The position numbers were made by a program, and so were the translations under genes. From contig QCET01000007.1 of the NCBI GenBank assembly GCA_003280495.1, forward strand, positions 1-45,287: a stretch of DNA of 45,287 bases, written 5' to 3'. The notes under the pieces were generated by a model, which ran no database searches, had not been told where the DNA came from, and worked only from the letters and a program-made list of their open reading frames with translations. Of this stretch, positions 34,334 to 44,429 are shown in pieces. Origin of the DNA: Pelagibacteraceae bacterium AG-359-E06. GTDB taxonomy: Bacteria; Pseudomonadota; Alphaproteobacteria; Pelagibacterales; Pelagibacteraceae. Each line of letters opens with the position of its first letter. The first letter of the stretch is position 1.

Positions 34334-35836
34334 TTAAGAATAAATAATTTTGAAGTCCGACTCCATTTCCCTGGACAAGGACTTTAATCTTTTTTGAACA
34401 GATTTAGTTACAATCTGACTATGTTGATTAGATACTGAAAGTACAATTGTATTCCCCTTTTTAGATAATGATAAATTATCAAGAAATATAGTTGACATTG
34501 CAGCTATACCAGAAGCCAATCTTAATGCTGCACCAACTTGTCTTGAAATCAAAATTTCATTATTTGAAAGCAAGCCTAAATAATCGCGATCTGGATAATG
34601 TTTGACAGAGCAATGTCGCCAAAACCCTGCCAAAGCTACTTTTATACGGTCACTATGACTTAGAGATAATGCAGGTGTATTTAAGATTTGTGCAAAAACA
34701 AGTTCTGCCTTTTGAAAAGCTCCAAGCCCCCAATCTATATTACTTAAAGAGCATGTTGGTTTTAATAACCTTATTGGAAAATTTTCATTATCCTTAAAAA
34801 TATCTTTTATAAAATTATAGTATTTTAAATAGTTTTCTCCATAGTCGCCTGTTCTAAATGCGGAATAATCAATAAAATTATTTAGTAGATCATGCGCAGT
34901 CAACTTATATCCTGATTTGACGATCAATGTTCCTTCTCTTACGCCAGATATTGAGCACTGTAATTTTTCTGGTGCTATCATCAGCAAGAGCTGTTTTAAA
35001 ATGTTTGTTGCAATAGGAATATAATTTGTTCTTGATTTAGTAATATGATCAACTTTTAAAGATCTTAGCTTTTTTTTATCATCTAAACTTAAACAAAGAT
35101 CCAAAGCTTCTTCCCTGGTAATTTGATATTGATGCAAAACATTGAGTGGATATTTTTTTAAAAAAATATCTGCCTTTAGCAATGTTCTCCAAACCCCACC
35201 AACAACATATAAATTTTTAGCTTTAGTTTTTTTTAACCAACCAATGCTTGATAAGTTTTCACTAATTATTTGACTTATTTTTTTTGTTTTTTTCTTTTTT
35301 GGTCTATTAAATAATCTCAGAACACCTATGGGCAAAGAGGCTTTTTTTTCAATCAATCCATTTTTTACTTTTGCAATATCTAAGCTTCCACCCCCAAGAT
35401 CAGCTACAATACCATCAACCTTTTCAAATCCTAAGATTACTCCTAACGCGGATCGTTCAGCCTCTTGCTCACCAGTTAATATTTCTACCTGATTGTCAAA
35501 AATTTTTTCAACTACGCTTTTAAAATATGGTCCATCTTTGGCATCTCGAACAGCTGCTGTTGCAAAAATATTTATATTACTTACCCTTGAGTTACCTAAG
35601 ATATTTTTAAATCTTTCTAAAACGCTTATGGAATATTCAACACCTATAGGATCTAATTTTCCTGTCAGTTCCAATGAACTACCCAGAGAACAAACCGCTT
35701 TTTCATTAAATATTGGAATTTGGGATTTTTCAAAATCTTCATATATAAGCATTCTTATTGAGTTGGAGCCAAGATCTATAACTGCTTCTTTTTTTGCTGA
35801 AAAAATTTTTTGTTTAATAACTTTTTGTAACAACAT
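34334..35836 (-). CDS. ppx: Exopolyphosphatase (Ppx/GppA family)
   Basis: Ppx/GppA enzymes release phosphate from polyphosphate or remove it from pppGpp. The 500-residue protein has the actin-like ATPase signatures AVIDLGSNSIRMLIYE near residue 20 and VADLGGGSLDIAKV near residue 140, plus the conserved GVREGTL motif near residue 305. A C-terminal helical HD-like region follows. It begins directly where ppk ends, so the polyphosphate-making and -breaking enzymes are one transcription unit. Whether it prefers polyP or pppGpp cannot be read from the sequence. Confidence 0.92.
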   Translation of the reverse strand: MLLQKVIKQKIFSAKKEAVIDLGSNSIRMLIYEDFEKSQIPIFNEKAVCSLGSSLELTGKLDPIGVEYSISVLERFKNILGNSRVSNINIFATAAVRDAKDGPYFKSVVEKIFDNQVEILTGEQEAERSALGVILGFEKVDGIVADLGGGSLDIAKVKNGLIEKKASLPIGVLRLFNRPKKKKTKKISQIISENLSSIGWLKKTKAKNLYVVGGVWRTLLKADIFLKKYPLNVLHQYQITREEALDLCLSLDDKKKLRSLKVDHITKSRTNYIPIATNILKQLLLMIAPEKLQCSISGVREGTLIVKSGYKLTAHDLLNNFIDYSAFRTGDYGENYLKYYNFIKDIFKDNENFPIRLLKPTCSLSNIDWGLGAFQKAELVFAQILNTPALSLSHSDRIKVALAGFWRHCSVKHYPDRDYLGLLSNNEILISRQVGAALRLASGIAAMSTIFLDNLSLSKKGNTIVLSVSNQHSQIVTKSVQKRLKSLSREMESDFKIIYS

Positions 35837-37930
35837 TTAAATTTTTAAATTCATTATTTCTTCTTTGATAATTGATTTGCCCTGACCAGACAAGCTTGGA
35901 TTTTTCATGAAGTATTCATGTGCTGAAAATACGTCGTCACCTGCTTTTAATATTTTATAATATTTTTTATCTTTTAACTCCCAGCTCGACTTAATATCTT
36001 TAAAATTTGCCATCATGATTTGGTCTAAAACCTGGGCGTGTACTGTTTCATTTTTTATTGGCAACATAATCTCTAATCTGCGATCCAAATTTCGCGGCAT
36101 TAAATCAGCTGATGAAATAAAAACTTTATTTTGTCTTGATGGCATTTCTTTACCATTCGCAAAACAGTAAATTCTTGAGTGCTCTAAAAATCTTCCTACA
36201 ATACTTTTAACATAAATATTTTCTGACATCTTTTTTATTCCAGGTTTTAAGCAACAAATTCCTCTGACAAATAAATGAATTTTAACACCATGTTTTGAGG
36301 CTAAATAAAATCTATCTATTATTTTAGGATCTACTAATGAATTCATTTTTGCCCAAATTTCTGCGGGCTTTCCAGATTTTGCGTTTTCAATTTCATTGTC
36401 AATTAAGTCATTTAATTTTGGTCTCAAAAATCTTGGGGCAAGTATCACATTTTCTAATTCTCCAGGATCTCCATAACCAGTTACAAAATTAAAAAACTTT
36501 TCAATATCATTTGCATAATCGGGGTCTGCACTAAATAATGACAGGTCAGTATAAATTTTTGCGTTTATGGGATGGTAGTTTCCTGTTCCTATATGAACGT
36601 ATTTATTTAAGACTCCATTTTCTAACCGCACAACCAAACTAGATTTGGCATGTGTTTTTAAATGAACAAAACCATAAACAACCTGAACACCTGATCTTTC
36701 TAAAGATTTTGCTAAACTTATATTTGCTTCTTCATCAAATCTTGCTTTGATTTCAACTATTGCTGTGACTGACTTTCCATTTTCTGCGGCAATTTTGAGA
36801 GCTTTTACAATTGGTGAGTCTAAAGTTGTTCTATACAAAGTCTGTTTAATTGCTTGAACATTTGGATCATTTACCGCCTGATTTAAAAATTCTATAACTG
36901 CATCAAAAGTTTCATAAGGATGATGTACAATCATATCCTTAGATTTAATTGCTTTAAAATAATCACCATTAAATTGATTTACTCTTTCAACTTGTCTTGA
37001 ATTAAATTTTTTGAAATAGAACTCTTTTTTGCCTTGTTCAAGGATTTGTGAGATTTCGTAAGTTCCAACAAACTCCTCAATCTCATCCACTGTATCTGGG
37101 TCTGCTTTAATTTTTTTTATCAAGAATTTTTTTAAATGACGTTCAGATCCTTTCCTTAATTCCAACCTCACAATTCTGCCTCTTTTTCTTTTTTTCAAAG
37201 CTTTCTCATAGAAAACCACCAGATCTTCCGCCTCATCTTCAACTTCAATATCGCTATCTCTTGTTACACGTGCAGATATATAATTTTTGATTTCATAACC
37301 TGGAAAAAGATTTGAGCCATATGAGCTTACGGTTTCTTCTAATGATACATAATTTTTTACAGCTTCAATGTTGCTGACATTGTAAAATCGCTTTAAATTT
37401 TTAGGTAAAATAATAATTGAATAAATTGATCTTTTTTTTCCTTTTTTTTGCATTTCCATAAGCAAAAAGTGTCCTTGGTTAAAAAGAAATGGAAAGGGAT
37501 GCGAAGGATCAATGGCTTGAGGTGTTAAGACTGGTGCTATATTAGTATTGAAAATATTTAAAAGATTTGATTTCTCATCCTGATTAATTTCTACAAAACT
37601 TTTAAAAAATATTCTTTGTTTTGATAAATCTTTTTTTAATTTTGACCAAATATAATTTGATTTTTTTAATAACTCGGATGATTTGATTTTTATTTTTTTC
37701 AATTGCTCCTTAGGAGATAATCCATCTATTGTTTCGTGTTTAATTTTTTCTTTAATCTGTGCATATACACCTGCCACACGAACCATATAAAATTCATCTA
37801 AGTTATTAGAGGCAATTGATAAAAATCTTAGTCTTTCAAAAAGTGGCAGATCAGTATTGCCTGCTTCGGATAATACCCTTGAATTAAATTCTAACCAGGA
37901 TAGCTCCCTATTATTATATCTTTTTGTCAT
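35837..37930 (-). CDS. ppk1: Polyphosphate kinase 1
   Basis: PPK1 makes polyphosphate from ATP reversibly. At 697 residues it has the normal length. The N-terminal domain opens with YNNRELSWLEFNSRVL, the head domain has PSHPFPFL, and the two catalytic histidine regions are present: HLKTHAKSSL (the autophosphorylated His) and FLEHSRIYCF. The HIGTGNYHP motif lies between them. It is followed without a gap by ppx and divergent from the sixA-like gene. It forms part of the phosphate-related neighbourhood with phoB/phoU/pst. Confidence 0.96.
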   Translation of the reverse strand: MTKRYNNRELSWLEFNSRVLSEAGNTDLPLFERLRFLSIASNNLDEFYMVRVAGVYAQIKEKIKHETIDGLSPKEQLKKIKIKSSELLKKSNYIWSKLKKDLSKQRIFFKSFVEINQDEKSNLLNIFNTNIAPVLTPQAIDPSHPFPFLFNQGHFLLMEMQKKGKKRSIYSIIILPKNLKRFYNVSNIEAVKNYVSLEETVSSYGSNLFPGYEIKNYISARVTRDSDIEVEDEAEDLVVFYEKALKKRKRGRIVRLELRKGSERHLKKFLIKKIKADPDTVDEIEEFVGTYEISQILEQGKKEFYFKKFNSRQVERVNQFNGDYFKAIKSKDMIVHHPYETFDAVIEFLNQAVNDPNVQAIKQTLYRTTLDSPIVKALKIAAENGKSVTAIVEIKARFDEEANISLAKSLERSGVQVVYGFVHLKTHAKSSLVVRLENGVLNKYVHIGTGNYHPINAKIYTDLSLFSADPDYANDIEKFFNFVTGYGDPGELENVILAPRFLRPKLNDLIDNEIENAKSGKPAEIWAKMNSLVDPKIIDRFYLASKHGVKIHLFVRGICCLKPGIKKMSENIYVKSIVGRFLEHSRIYCFANGKEMPSRQNKVFISSADLMPRNLDRRLEIMLPIKNETVHAQVLDQIMMANFKDIKSSWELKDKKYYKILKAGDDVFSAHEYFMKNPSLSGQGKSIIKEEIMNLKI

Positions 37931-37963
37931 AAATTTTTAATTATTTAATAATATAATCTAGAA

Positions 37964-38470
37964 ATGTTAATTTTATATGTCATGAGACACGCAAAATCTA
38001 GTTGGGAAAATCCTGATTTATCTGACTATCAAAGACCACTTAATAAAAGAGGAAGACATAATGCAAAATTGATGAAAAAAATTATGAAAAATAAGGGAAT
38101 GTTTTTTGATTTTGCTTGTATTTCTGGGTCTCAAAGAACAATGGAGACATTTAAATATATAAAAGATTTAAATTTAAGGAAAAAAAAAATAAAAAAAAAT
38201 CATTATTTGGCTTCACCAAAAATTTTGCTCGAAACAATTCAGTCTACAAAGGATAAGTATAAAAGTATTCTAATTCTAAATCACGAACCAGCAGTAAAAA
38301 ATTTAACAATGCAATTATGTTCAGATTTAAGTAATGAGGGAAAAATTTTAATCCAAAAATTTAGCACTGCAGGCATTGCAACAATTATTTTTAAAAAAAG
38401 ATCTTGGTCAGAAATAAAATTTGGTGATGGTTTGCTTGATGAATTTATTAAACCTAAAGATTTTTACTAA
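37964..38470 (+). CDS. SixA-like histidine phosphatase
   Basis: SixA is a small histidine phosphatase that removes phosphate from phospho-His, for example from histidine phosphotransfer domains in E. coli. The 168 residues include the catalytic RHG-type loop MRHAKSSW at residues 7-14 with the His nucleophile. The conserved RPLNKRGRHNA follows, then a GSQRTMETF motif and the second His in ILNHEPAV. It is divergent from ppk and its end overlaps phoB by 4 bases. A phosphatase acting on the adjacent phosphate signalling system is possible but not shown. Confidence 0.85.
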   Translation: MLILYVMRHAKSSWENPDLSDYQRPLNKRGRHNAKLMKKIMKNKGMFFDFACISGSQRTMETFKYIKDLNLRKKKIKKNHYLASPKILLETIQSTKDKYKSILILNHEPAVKNLTMQLCSDLSNEGKILIQKFSTAGIATIIFKKRSWSEIKFGDGLLDEFIKPKDFY

Positions 38471-39150
38471 CCATCTATTGAATAGCCGACTGATCGTACA
38501 GTTCTTATCAAATCACATTGGTTATCTATATTAATAGCTTTCCTTAATCTTCTAATATGAACATCAACAGTACGAGTTTCTACATAAATATCATTACCCC
38601 AAACATGATTCAGTAACTGCTCCCTAGAGTAAACGCGTTTTGGATTTTTGATAAAAAAGTTTAACAAATTATATTCGGTCGGACCTAATTTAATTTCTTT
38701 ACCGCCTCGATAAACACGTCTTGCCAAACGATCAATTTTAATATCCTTAAATATAACTATGTCTTCAGTTAAGGATGGCTTCACTCTTTTTAATAATGCT
38801 CGAATTCGTAGATTAAGCTCTTTTGTACTAAATGGTTTTGTAACGTAATCATCGGCTCCTGTCTCAAACCCTCTAATTTTATCAGACTCTTCTGCTTTTG
38901 CAGTTAACATGATTACAGGTATTGATTTCAGTTTACTGTCCTTTTTAATTTGATTACAAATTTCAATTCCTGATAAATCTGGTAGCATCCAATCAAGTAG
39001 AACTAGATCTGGATTATTTTTTTTTATAAAAGTAAGTCCGTCTTCTCCATTTTCTGATATATGAACTTTGAAACCTTCTTTTTCTAAATTATACTGAATT
39101 AAAGTCGATATTGGTTTTTCGTCTTCAACAACTAGTATCGTTGCATTCAT
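38467..39150 (-). CDS. phoB: Phosphate response regulator PhoB
   Basis: PhoB is the DNA-binding regulator of phosphate-starvation genes. The 227-residue protein has a receiver domain with acidic pocket Glu9/Asp10, phospho-acceptor Asp53 (LLDWMLPDLSG) and the conserved Lys in VTKPFS. An OmpR-type winged helix follows (LGPTEYNLLNFF, RTVDVHIRRLRKAI, IRTVRSVGYS). It is the last gene of the leftward phoR-pst-phoU-phoB cluster, 5 bases after phoU, while its kinase phoR is at the other end. The family and context support PhoB rather than another OmpR member. Confidence 0.95.
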   Translation of the reverse strand: MNATILVVEDEKPISTLIQYNLEKEGFKVHISENGEDGLTFIKKNNPDLVLLDWMLPDLSGIEICNQIKKDSKLKSIPVIMLTAKAEESDKIRGFETGADDYVTKPFSTKELNLRIRALLKRVKPSLTEDIVIFKDIKIDRLARRVYRGGKEIKLGPTEYNLLNFFIKNPKRVYSREQLLNHVWGNDIYVETRTVDVHIRRLRKAINIDNQCDLIRTVRSVGYSIDG

Positions 39151-39155
39151 AGAAA

Positions 39156-39854
39156 TTATTGACCAGATACTATACCTGATTCGCCTTTGGGTCTATCACC
39201 CTCTATATATTTCCCTGAAACCAAAAAATAAACTGTTTCAGCAATATTAGTTGCATGATCACCAATCCTCTCTAAATTTTTAGACATAAACATTAATTGC
39301 GAAAAAGGTGCCGCTGCGTCTTTTTTCTCCTCAATACATTTTAAAATTGAATTCATGCATATATCGACTAATCTATCTATTTCTTGATCTGCATTCCAAA
39401 CTTGCTCTGCTAACTTAGTGTCGCGGTTTAAAAAAGCATCCAAAACTGTCTTTACACTCTTTTGAACTTTTTCAGAAACCAATGAAAAATTTTTATTTAT
39501 TTCATGTCCAATGTTTTTATCGAGATAACGAGATCTTTTTGCAATATTTTTGGATAAATCCCCAATTCTTTCCAAATCAGAAGAAATCTTCATTGCAGAA
39601 ACGGTCTCTCGTAAATCGATTGCTAGTGGCTGACGCATAGTTAATAAATTTACAACCTGTTCTTCTATACTTTTTTCTAAGTCATCAATACGGTCGTCTT
39701 TTCCAACAATTTTATCTGCAAATTCTTGATCTTGCTTGATCGCTGCCTCCGTAGCATCTTTAATTTGTTTTTCAGCTAATGAACCCATCTTTGCAATTGT
39801 ATTTTTTAAGATGTTTAATTGCTCGTCATATGATTTTACAATGTGCTCACTCAT
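39156..39854 (-). CDS. phoU: Phosphate signalling protein PhoU
   Basis: PhoU links the Pst transporter to the PhoR kinase and holds the Pho system off when phosphate is plentiful. The start is the ATG at 39854 (232 residues). A TTG at 39866 within pstB is rejected because the AGGAAGG sequence would be too close to it. The two PhoU helical repeats, each with an E/DxxxD-rich metal-binding pattern (ISSDLERIGDLSKN, and MSKNLERIGDHATNI near residue 200), are plain. It follows pstB closely and precedes phoB. Confidence 0.95.
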   Translation of the reverse strand: MSEHIVKSYDEQLNILKNTIAKMGSLAEKQIKDATEAAIKQDQEFADKIVGKDDRIDDLEKSIEEQVVNLLTMRQPLAIDLRETVSAMKISSDLERIGDLSKNIAKRSRYLDKNIGHEINKNFSLVSEKVQKSVKTVLDAFLNRDTKLAEQVWNADQEIDRLVDICMNSILKCIEEKKDAAAPFSQLMFMSKNLERIGDHATNIAETVYFLVSGKYIEGDRPKGESGIVSGQ

Positions 39855-39858
39855 AAAT

Positions 39859-40623
39859 TTATCCAAACCTTCCTGTTATATAATCTTGTGTCATTTTATC
39901 TTCTGGATTCTTAAATATTTTTTCAGTAGAATCAAATTCTATTAATTTTCCTAAATGAAAAAAACCAGTATGTTGAGAAACTCGAGCTGCTTGAGCCATA
40001 GAATGAGTTACAATTGCAATCGTGTATAATGATTTTAACTCATCAATTAAGCTTTCGATTTTCGCTGTTGCAATTGGATCAAGCGCTGAACAAGGTTCGT
40101 CCATTAATATTACTTCTGGATTAATTGAAATAGCTCTTGCTATACAAAGTCTTTGTTGCTGTCCACCAGATAAACCTGTTCCAGGTTGATCTAAACGATC
40201 TTTAACTTCATCCCACAATGCCGCTCTTTTTAAACTTGTTTCAACAATCTCATCCATATGGGTTTTATCTTTCGCAATCCCATGAATATTTGGACCGTAG
40301 GAAATATTTTCGTAAATACTTTTTGGGAATGGATTGGGTTTTTGGAAAACCATTCCAACCTTTTCTCTGAGTTGCACAACATCAACAGAATTGTCATAAA
40401 TATCTTGACCGTCAATTTCTATATTGCCTTCAACTTTACAAATATCAATTACATCATTCATGCGATTTAAACATCTTATGAAGGTTGATTTTCCACACCC
40501 CGATGGACCAATTAAAGCAGTAACCTCTTTTTCAGCTATATTTAAATCAACATCAAATAAAGCTTGTTTTGATCCATAAAAAACTGAAACCTGTTTTGCT
40601 GTTATCTTATTTTTATTACTCAT
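39859..40623 (-). CDS. pstB: Phosphate ABC transporter ATP-binding protein
   Basis: PstB drives high-affinity phosphate import by PstSCA. The ATG at 40623 (254 residues) has a good Shine-Dalgarno sequence (CAGGAGCAAC) just before it, so I prefer it to an ORF-extending start at 40641. Walker A is GPSGCGKST, the ABC signature is LSGGQQQR, and Walker B is [12 protein letters not shown]. An H-loop His lies in [10 protein letters not shown]. The start sits just after the pstA stop. phoU starts 4 bases downstream of its stop. Confidence 0.96.
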   Translation of the reverse strand: MSNKNKITAKQVSVFYGSKQALFDVDLNIAEKEVTALIGPSGCGKSTFIRCLNRMNDVIDICKVEGNIEIDGQDIYDNSVDVVQLREKVGMVFQKPNPFPKSIYENISYGPNIHGIAKDKTHMDEIVETSLKRAALWDEVKDRLDQPGTGLSGGQQQRLCIARAISINPEVILMDEPCSALDPIATAKIESLIDELKSLYTIAIVTHSMAQAARVSQHTGFFHLGKLIEFDSTEKIFKNPEDKMTQDYITGRFG

Positions 40624-40634
40624 GTTGCTCCTGA

Positions 40635-41900
40635 TTACCATTTCCTTTCAAATTTTTGCCTTGCCCATACTGCTAAGGAATTCATAATTACTAAAAATCC
40701 AATTAGCAACATAATTGTTGCTGAAGTTTTTTCTACGAACCCTCGCTCAGCAGACTCAGACCACAAATAAATTTGAACTGGCAAGGATGTTGAGGGGTCT
40801 GTTGGAACGCTTGGTACGTCTACAACAAATGCAACCATTCCTATTAATAATAATGGAGCTGATTCACCTAAAGCTTGTGCTAATCCAATGATTGTTCCAG
40901 ACAAAGTCCCTGGCATTGCAAGCGGTACAACATGATGACATACAGTTTGAACCTTTGATGCGCCAATAGCTAATGCACCCTCACGAATTGATGGAGGAAC
41001 AGCTTTTAATGATGCTCTGCAGGCAATAATAATGGTTGGCAGTGTCATTAAAGACAACGTAATTCCACCTACTAAAGATGTAGATCTTGGTAGTCCAAAA
41101 ACACTAAGAAGCATTCCCAGGCCTAATAGACCAAAAACAATTGAAGGAACAGCTGCTAAATTATTAATATTAATTTCTATAATATCAGTAAAAGTATTTT
41201 TTGGAGCAAATTCTTCTAAATAAACTGCTGCCATTAAAGCAATTGGAAAAGCAATCATTAGGCAGATTATAATTGAAAAGAAAGATCCTATAACCGCACC
41301 TGCAACACCAGCTATTTCTGGGTCTCTAGAGTCTCCGTGAAAGAAAAAATAATTTCCAAATGCAGTTCCAATTTTACCTTGCTCTACTAAATTATCGTAA
41401 ACATTTAATTGAAAATTGTTTAACCTTCTTCTGTCTTCTGGAATGTCTCTTGGGAAATTTCCTTTATGTAACTGATCCAAATCATCTGAAGCTGTCAGTT
41501 CAATTGTAACCTTTTGTCCAAGTAGCTCCGGATTATTTAATAAATAATTTTTTATTTCTATTTCATAATTTCCACTTAAAAGTGTTTTAACACCTTTTTC
41601 TTCTTCATCATTTTTATATGGAAATAGTCCTGTTGCTGCTTTATAGGTTACATCATAAAATTCAGCCTCTTTGATTTGTTTCAACGTTGGCTTTTTCACG
41701 TCTCCCAGTTCTAAAAGCTCCTTATTAAAATCAACTTCAGTCATAATAGTTGTCTTGATAAAAGCGGTACTTCCCGTAGAAAACACTTTAAACAACAAAA
41801 GACATACAAAAAATATGGAGATTGCAATTGCACCAATTCCCAAAAACCTAAAGCGTTTTTCAGCAGCGTATCTTTTTTTTAATCTTTGTTCTCTAGTCAT
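40635..41900 (-). CDS. pstA: Phosphate ABC transporter permease PstA
   Basis: PstA is one of two membrane channels of the phosphate importer. At 421 residues it is far longer than the 296-residue E. coli protein. The first helix ([19 protein letters not shown]) is followed by about 170 residues of soluble, presumably periplasmic insert resembling the DUF3333 domain known in alphaproteobacterial PstA. The membrane part then follows, with the EAA-loop region [23 protein letters not shown] and ALGESAPLL. It overlaps pstC by 8 bases. Confidence 0.94.
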   Translation of the reverse strand: MTREQRLKKRYAAEKRFRFLGIGAIAISIFFVCLLLFKVFSTGSTAFIKTTIMTEVDFNKELLELGDVKKPTLKQIKEAEFYDVTYKAATGLFPYKNDEEEKGVKTLLSGNYEIEIKNYLLNNPELLGQKVTIELTASDDLDQLHKGNFPRDIPEDRRRLNNFQLNVYDNLVEQGKIGTAFGNYFFFHGDSRDPEIAGVAGAVIGSFFSIIICLMIAFPIALMAAVYLEEFAPKNTFTDIIEININNLAAVPSIVFGLLGLGMLLSVFGLPRSTSLVGGITLSLMTLPTIIIACRASLKAVPPSIREGALAIGASKVQTVCHHVVPLAMPGTLSGTIIGLAQALGESAPLLLIGMVAFVVDVPSVPTDPSTSLPVQIYLWSESAERGFVEKTSATIMLLIGFLVIMNSLAVWARQKFERKW

Positions 41901-43296
41901 ATTTTTCTCTATATTTTTTTACAATCCTCAGGGCAATAAAATTTAAAATTAATGTTAAAACAAATAATGTAAGTCCAAGCGCAAAGGCTGATTGGGTTTT
42001 GGCACTTGTAAACTCTTGATCTCCCACTAAAATCATTACAATTTGAGTTGTTATTGTTGTAGTCGCTTCAAGTGGATTGATTGTAAGATTTGCAGCTAAA
42101 CCTGCTGCCATCACGACAATCATTGTTTCACCTACCGCTCTAGAAACCGCTAAAAGAATTGACCCAACAATTCCTGGTAACGCTGCTGGAAAAACTACTT
42201 TTTTTATAGTTTCAGATTTAGTTGCACCCATGGCGTAGGATCCTTCTCTAAGAGATTGTGGAACTGCATTTATCACATCGTCAGATAATGATGATACAAA
42301 TGGAATAATCATAACACCCATGACTAAACCTGCAGCTAGAGCACTTTCAGAAGACACTTCTAAACCAATCGAGTCCCCAATCACTCTAAAAAATGGACCA
42401 ACAGTTAAAGCTGCAAAAAAACCATAAACAACAGTTGGTACTCCTGCTAAAATTTCAATAATTGGTTTTCCCCATTTTCTTTGCTTTGTTGTTGCATATT
42501 CTGCAAGATAAATTCCTGAATAAAGACCGATCGGTACAGCAACGCACATTGCGATAAATGCTATAAAGGCTGTTCCTGCAAAAAGAGGGACAGCTCCAAA
42601 AGCTTCTTTTAAGTCCTTAGCTTCTTGTGGGGTTAAACTTGTTGGATCGCTTATAAAAGCTTTTTGTGGAGACCATCCTAAGCCAAAGAAAAAATCTAAT
42701 GGATTAATCTTTGAAAAAAATTGAATGGTTTCAAATAATAATGAAAAAATAATTCCTATAGTTGTAAGAATTGCTGCTACAGATGACAAAAACAAAATAA
42801 CAGTTAGGGCTTTCTCAACACCTTCTCTTGCATGAACATTTTTATTGATTTGATTATAAGCAAACAAAGAAGCCGCAATTATTGCACAAAAAAACAATAT
42901 GATTTTTGCACCCTGAGAAATTGATAATAAATTTTTATAAGTGATTGCGCCAGATTCAATTCCTTTTGTAATTTGACCAGAAAAATTACCTTGTGCAAAA
43001 GATACAATTTGAGAATAAATTAAATTTAATTCATCTTTTGACAGTTCGTTAAGTGATGCAATTTGAATTTTATTTTCGATGACATTTTTTAAAATTAATG
43101 GTTCAAAGACTGTCCATATTGAAATTATAACTAAAGCAGGTAAAGCACACCAAAGTGCTTGATAATATCCATAAAAGTGAGGAAGCGCTTTTGGTTCAAA
43201 TGCACCGTTAGTTGTGACTTTTTTTATTCTTGATTTTCCGAAATAAAAACTGGTTAAACCAAAGAGAATTAGAGCTAGTATGAGAATTGAATTCAA
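41893..43296 (-). CDS. pstC: Phosphate ABC transporter permease PstC
   Basis: PstC pairs with PstA. The 467 residues include an N-terminal extension with extra helices and a periplasmic region (residues about 60-200) that is typical of alphaproteobacterial PstC and absent from E. coli. The channel part has the EAA loop (SLREGSYAMGATKSETIKKVVFPAALPG) and AVGETMIVV. The start codon is TTG at 43296: no Met is available nearby, and a strong AGAGGA sequence (43301-43306) lies 4 bases before the TTG. A perfect hairpin separates it from pstS. Confidence 0.94.
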   Translation of the reverse strand: MNSILILALILFGLTSFYFGKSRIKKVTTNGAFEPKALPHFYGYYQALWCALPALVIISIWTVFEPLILKNVIENKIQIASLNELSKDELNLIYSQIVSFAQGNFSGQITKGIESGAITYKNLLSISQGAKIILFFCAIIAASLFAYNQINKNVHAREGVEKALTVILFLSSVAAILTTIGIIFSLLFETIQFFSKINPLDFFFGLGWSPQKAFISDPTSLTPQEAKDLKEAFGAVPLFAGTAFIAFIAMCVAVPIGLYSGIYLAEYATTKQRKWGKPIIEILAGVPTVVYGFFAALTVGPFFRVIGDSIGLEVSSESALAAGLVMGVMIIPFVSSLSDDVINAVPQSLREGSYAMGATKSETIKKVVFPAALPGIVGSILLAVSRAVGETMIVVMAAGLAANLTINPLEATTTITTQIVMILVGDQEFTSAKTQSAFALGLTLFVLTLILNFIALRIVKKYREKYD

Positions 43297-43322
43297 AATT
43301 TCCTCTTGGTTAAAATGGTATT

Positions 43323-43349
43323 TTGAGGGCCTAATATATAGGCCCTCAA
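43323..43349 (-). terminator. Perfect GC-rich hairpin between pstS and pstC
   Basis: An 11-base perfect stem (TTGAGGGCCTA / TAGGCCCTCAA) with a 5-base loop ATATA lies 13 bases downstream of the pstS stop and 26 bases before the pstC start. It is the most stable hairpin I noticed in this AT-rich window. There is no clear U-tract after it in the transcript sense (AAAATACC follows), so read-through with 3'-end protection of pstS mRNA is more likely than full termination. This would give more PstS than PstCAB. Confidence 0.75.
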
Positions 43350-43362
43350 TATAAAAACTAGG

Positions 43363-44385
43363 CTAGTTTAACTTAATTGTTTTAAGTTTAGTTCCAGCAG
43401 TTCTTGTCTTTTTGTAAGACTTACTGTCTAGAGGTACTAATCCAATATCAGTTAAATAACCTTTTGGACCCATAGTTCCTTTAGATGTGAACTCTTTCAA
43501 GTATTCTTTGATACCCGGTACAGTTCCAATATGAGCCTTCTTTACATAAAAGAATAAAGGTCTCGCGATTGGGTACGAATAATCTTGAATAGATGCTAAA
43601 GAAGGTTTTTTACCTTCAATTTTAGTTGCTTTGATTTTATCTTTGTTAGCTACTAAGTAAGAATAACCAAATAAACCAAACATATCTGGATCACCAGCTA
43701 GTTTATTAACGATTAAAGTATCGTTTTCACCAGCTTCTACCGCCAAACCATCTTCTCTAAGCTTTCTACAACCCTTTTTAGGTTTAATACCTTGTGCTTT
43801 GTACGCAGCTTTTGCAGCTTTCGTACAACCTTTTTTCATTACTAAAGAGTTCCAAGCATCTCTAGTTCCTGATGTTGGTGGGGGTACTAAAATCTTAATA
43901 CCTTTATTGGGTAAAGACTTATCAATATCACTCCATTTTTTGTAAGGGTTTTTAACCATTTTACCATCGATCTCAACATCGTGAGCTAAAGCTCTCCAAA
44001 GTTGTTCTCTAGTAAAATTCATGTCTTTTGCTTTCACTGAATGAGCAAAAGAAATACCGTCGTTACCAACTACTATTTCAACAATATCTTTTACACCATT
44101 TTTTGCACAAAGAGCTTTTTCTTTTGATTTGATTGCTCTTGATGCATTAGTGATATCAGGATGTTGTGTTCCAACACCTGCACAAAATAGTTTCATTCCT
44201 CCACCAGTTCCAGTCGATTCGATAACTGGAGTTTTAAAACCAGACTTACCAAATTTTTCAGCAACAACAGTTGCATAAGGATAAACTGTAGATGAACCAA
44301 CGATTTTGATTTGATCTCTTGCAGATGCAACACCTGAAATAGCAATTGCAACTAACAGAGATAATACAAAGTTTAGTTTTTTCAT
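43363..44385 (-). CDS. pstS: Phosphate ABC transporter substrate-binding protein PstS
   Basis: PstS captures phosphate in the periplasm. The 340 residues begin with a signal peptide (MKKLNFVLSLLVAIAISGVASA, cleavage before RDQIKI). The phosphate-binding motifs are GSSTVYPYA near residue 31, STGTGGGMKLFC and, further on, SGTRDAW. The Ser/Thr/Arg hydroxyl-rich site typical of the family is present. It is preceded by AAAGGAC as ribosome binding site. In SAR11 this is known to be one of the most abundant periplasmic proteins under phosphate limitation. The gene is followed by a strong hairpin. Confidence 0.95.
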   Translation of the reverse strand: MKKLNFVLSLLVAIAISGVASARDQIKIVGSSTVYPYATVVAEKFGKSGFKTPVIESTGTGGGMKLFCAGVGTQHPDITNASRAIKSKEKALCAKNGVKDIVEIVVGNDGISFAHSVKAKDMNFTREQLWRALAHDVEIDGKMVKNPYKKWSDIDKSLPNKGIKILVPPPTSGTRDAWNSLVMKKGCTKAAKAAYKAQGIKPKKGCRKLREDGLAVEAGENDTLIVNKLAGDPDMFGLFGYSYLVANKDKIKATKIEGKKPSLASIQDYSYPIARPLFFYVKKAHIGTVPGIKEYLKEFTSKGTMGPKGYLTDIGLVPLDSKSYKKTRTAGTKLKTIKLN

Positions 44386-44429
44386 TTTATTATGTCCTTT
44401 AATTAAAGTTAAAATGTTTTGACGATTTA

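Noticed and set aside
40624..40641. Longer start for pstB overlapping pstA
   Set aside because: The ATG at 40623 has a good Shine-Dalgarno sequence directly upstream and yields a normal PstB N-terminus.
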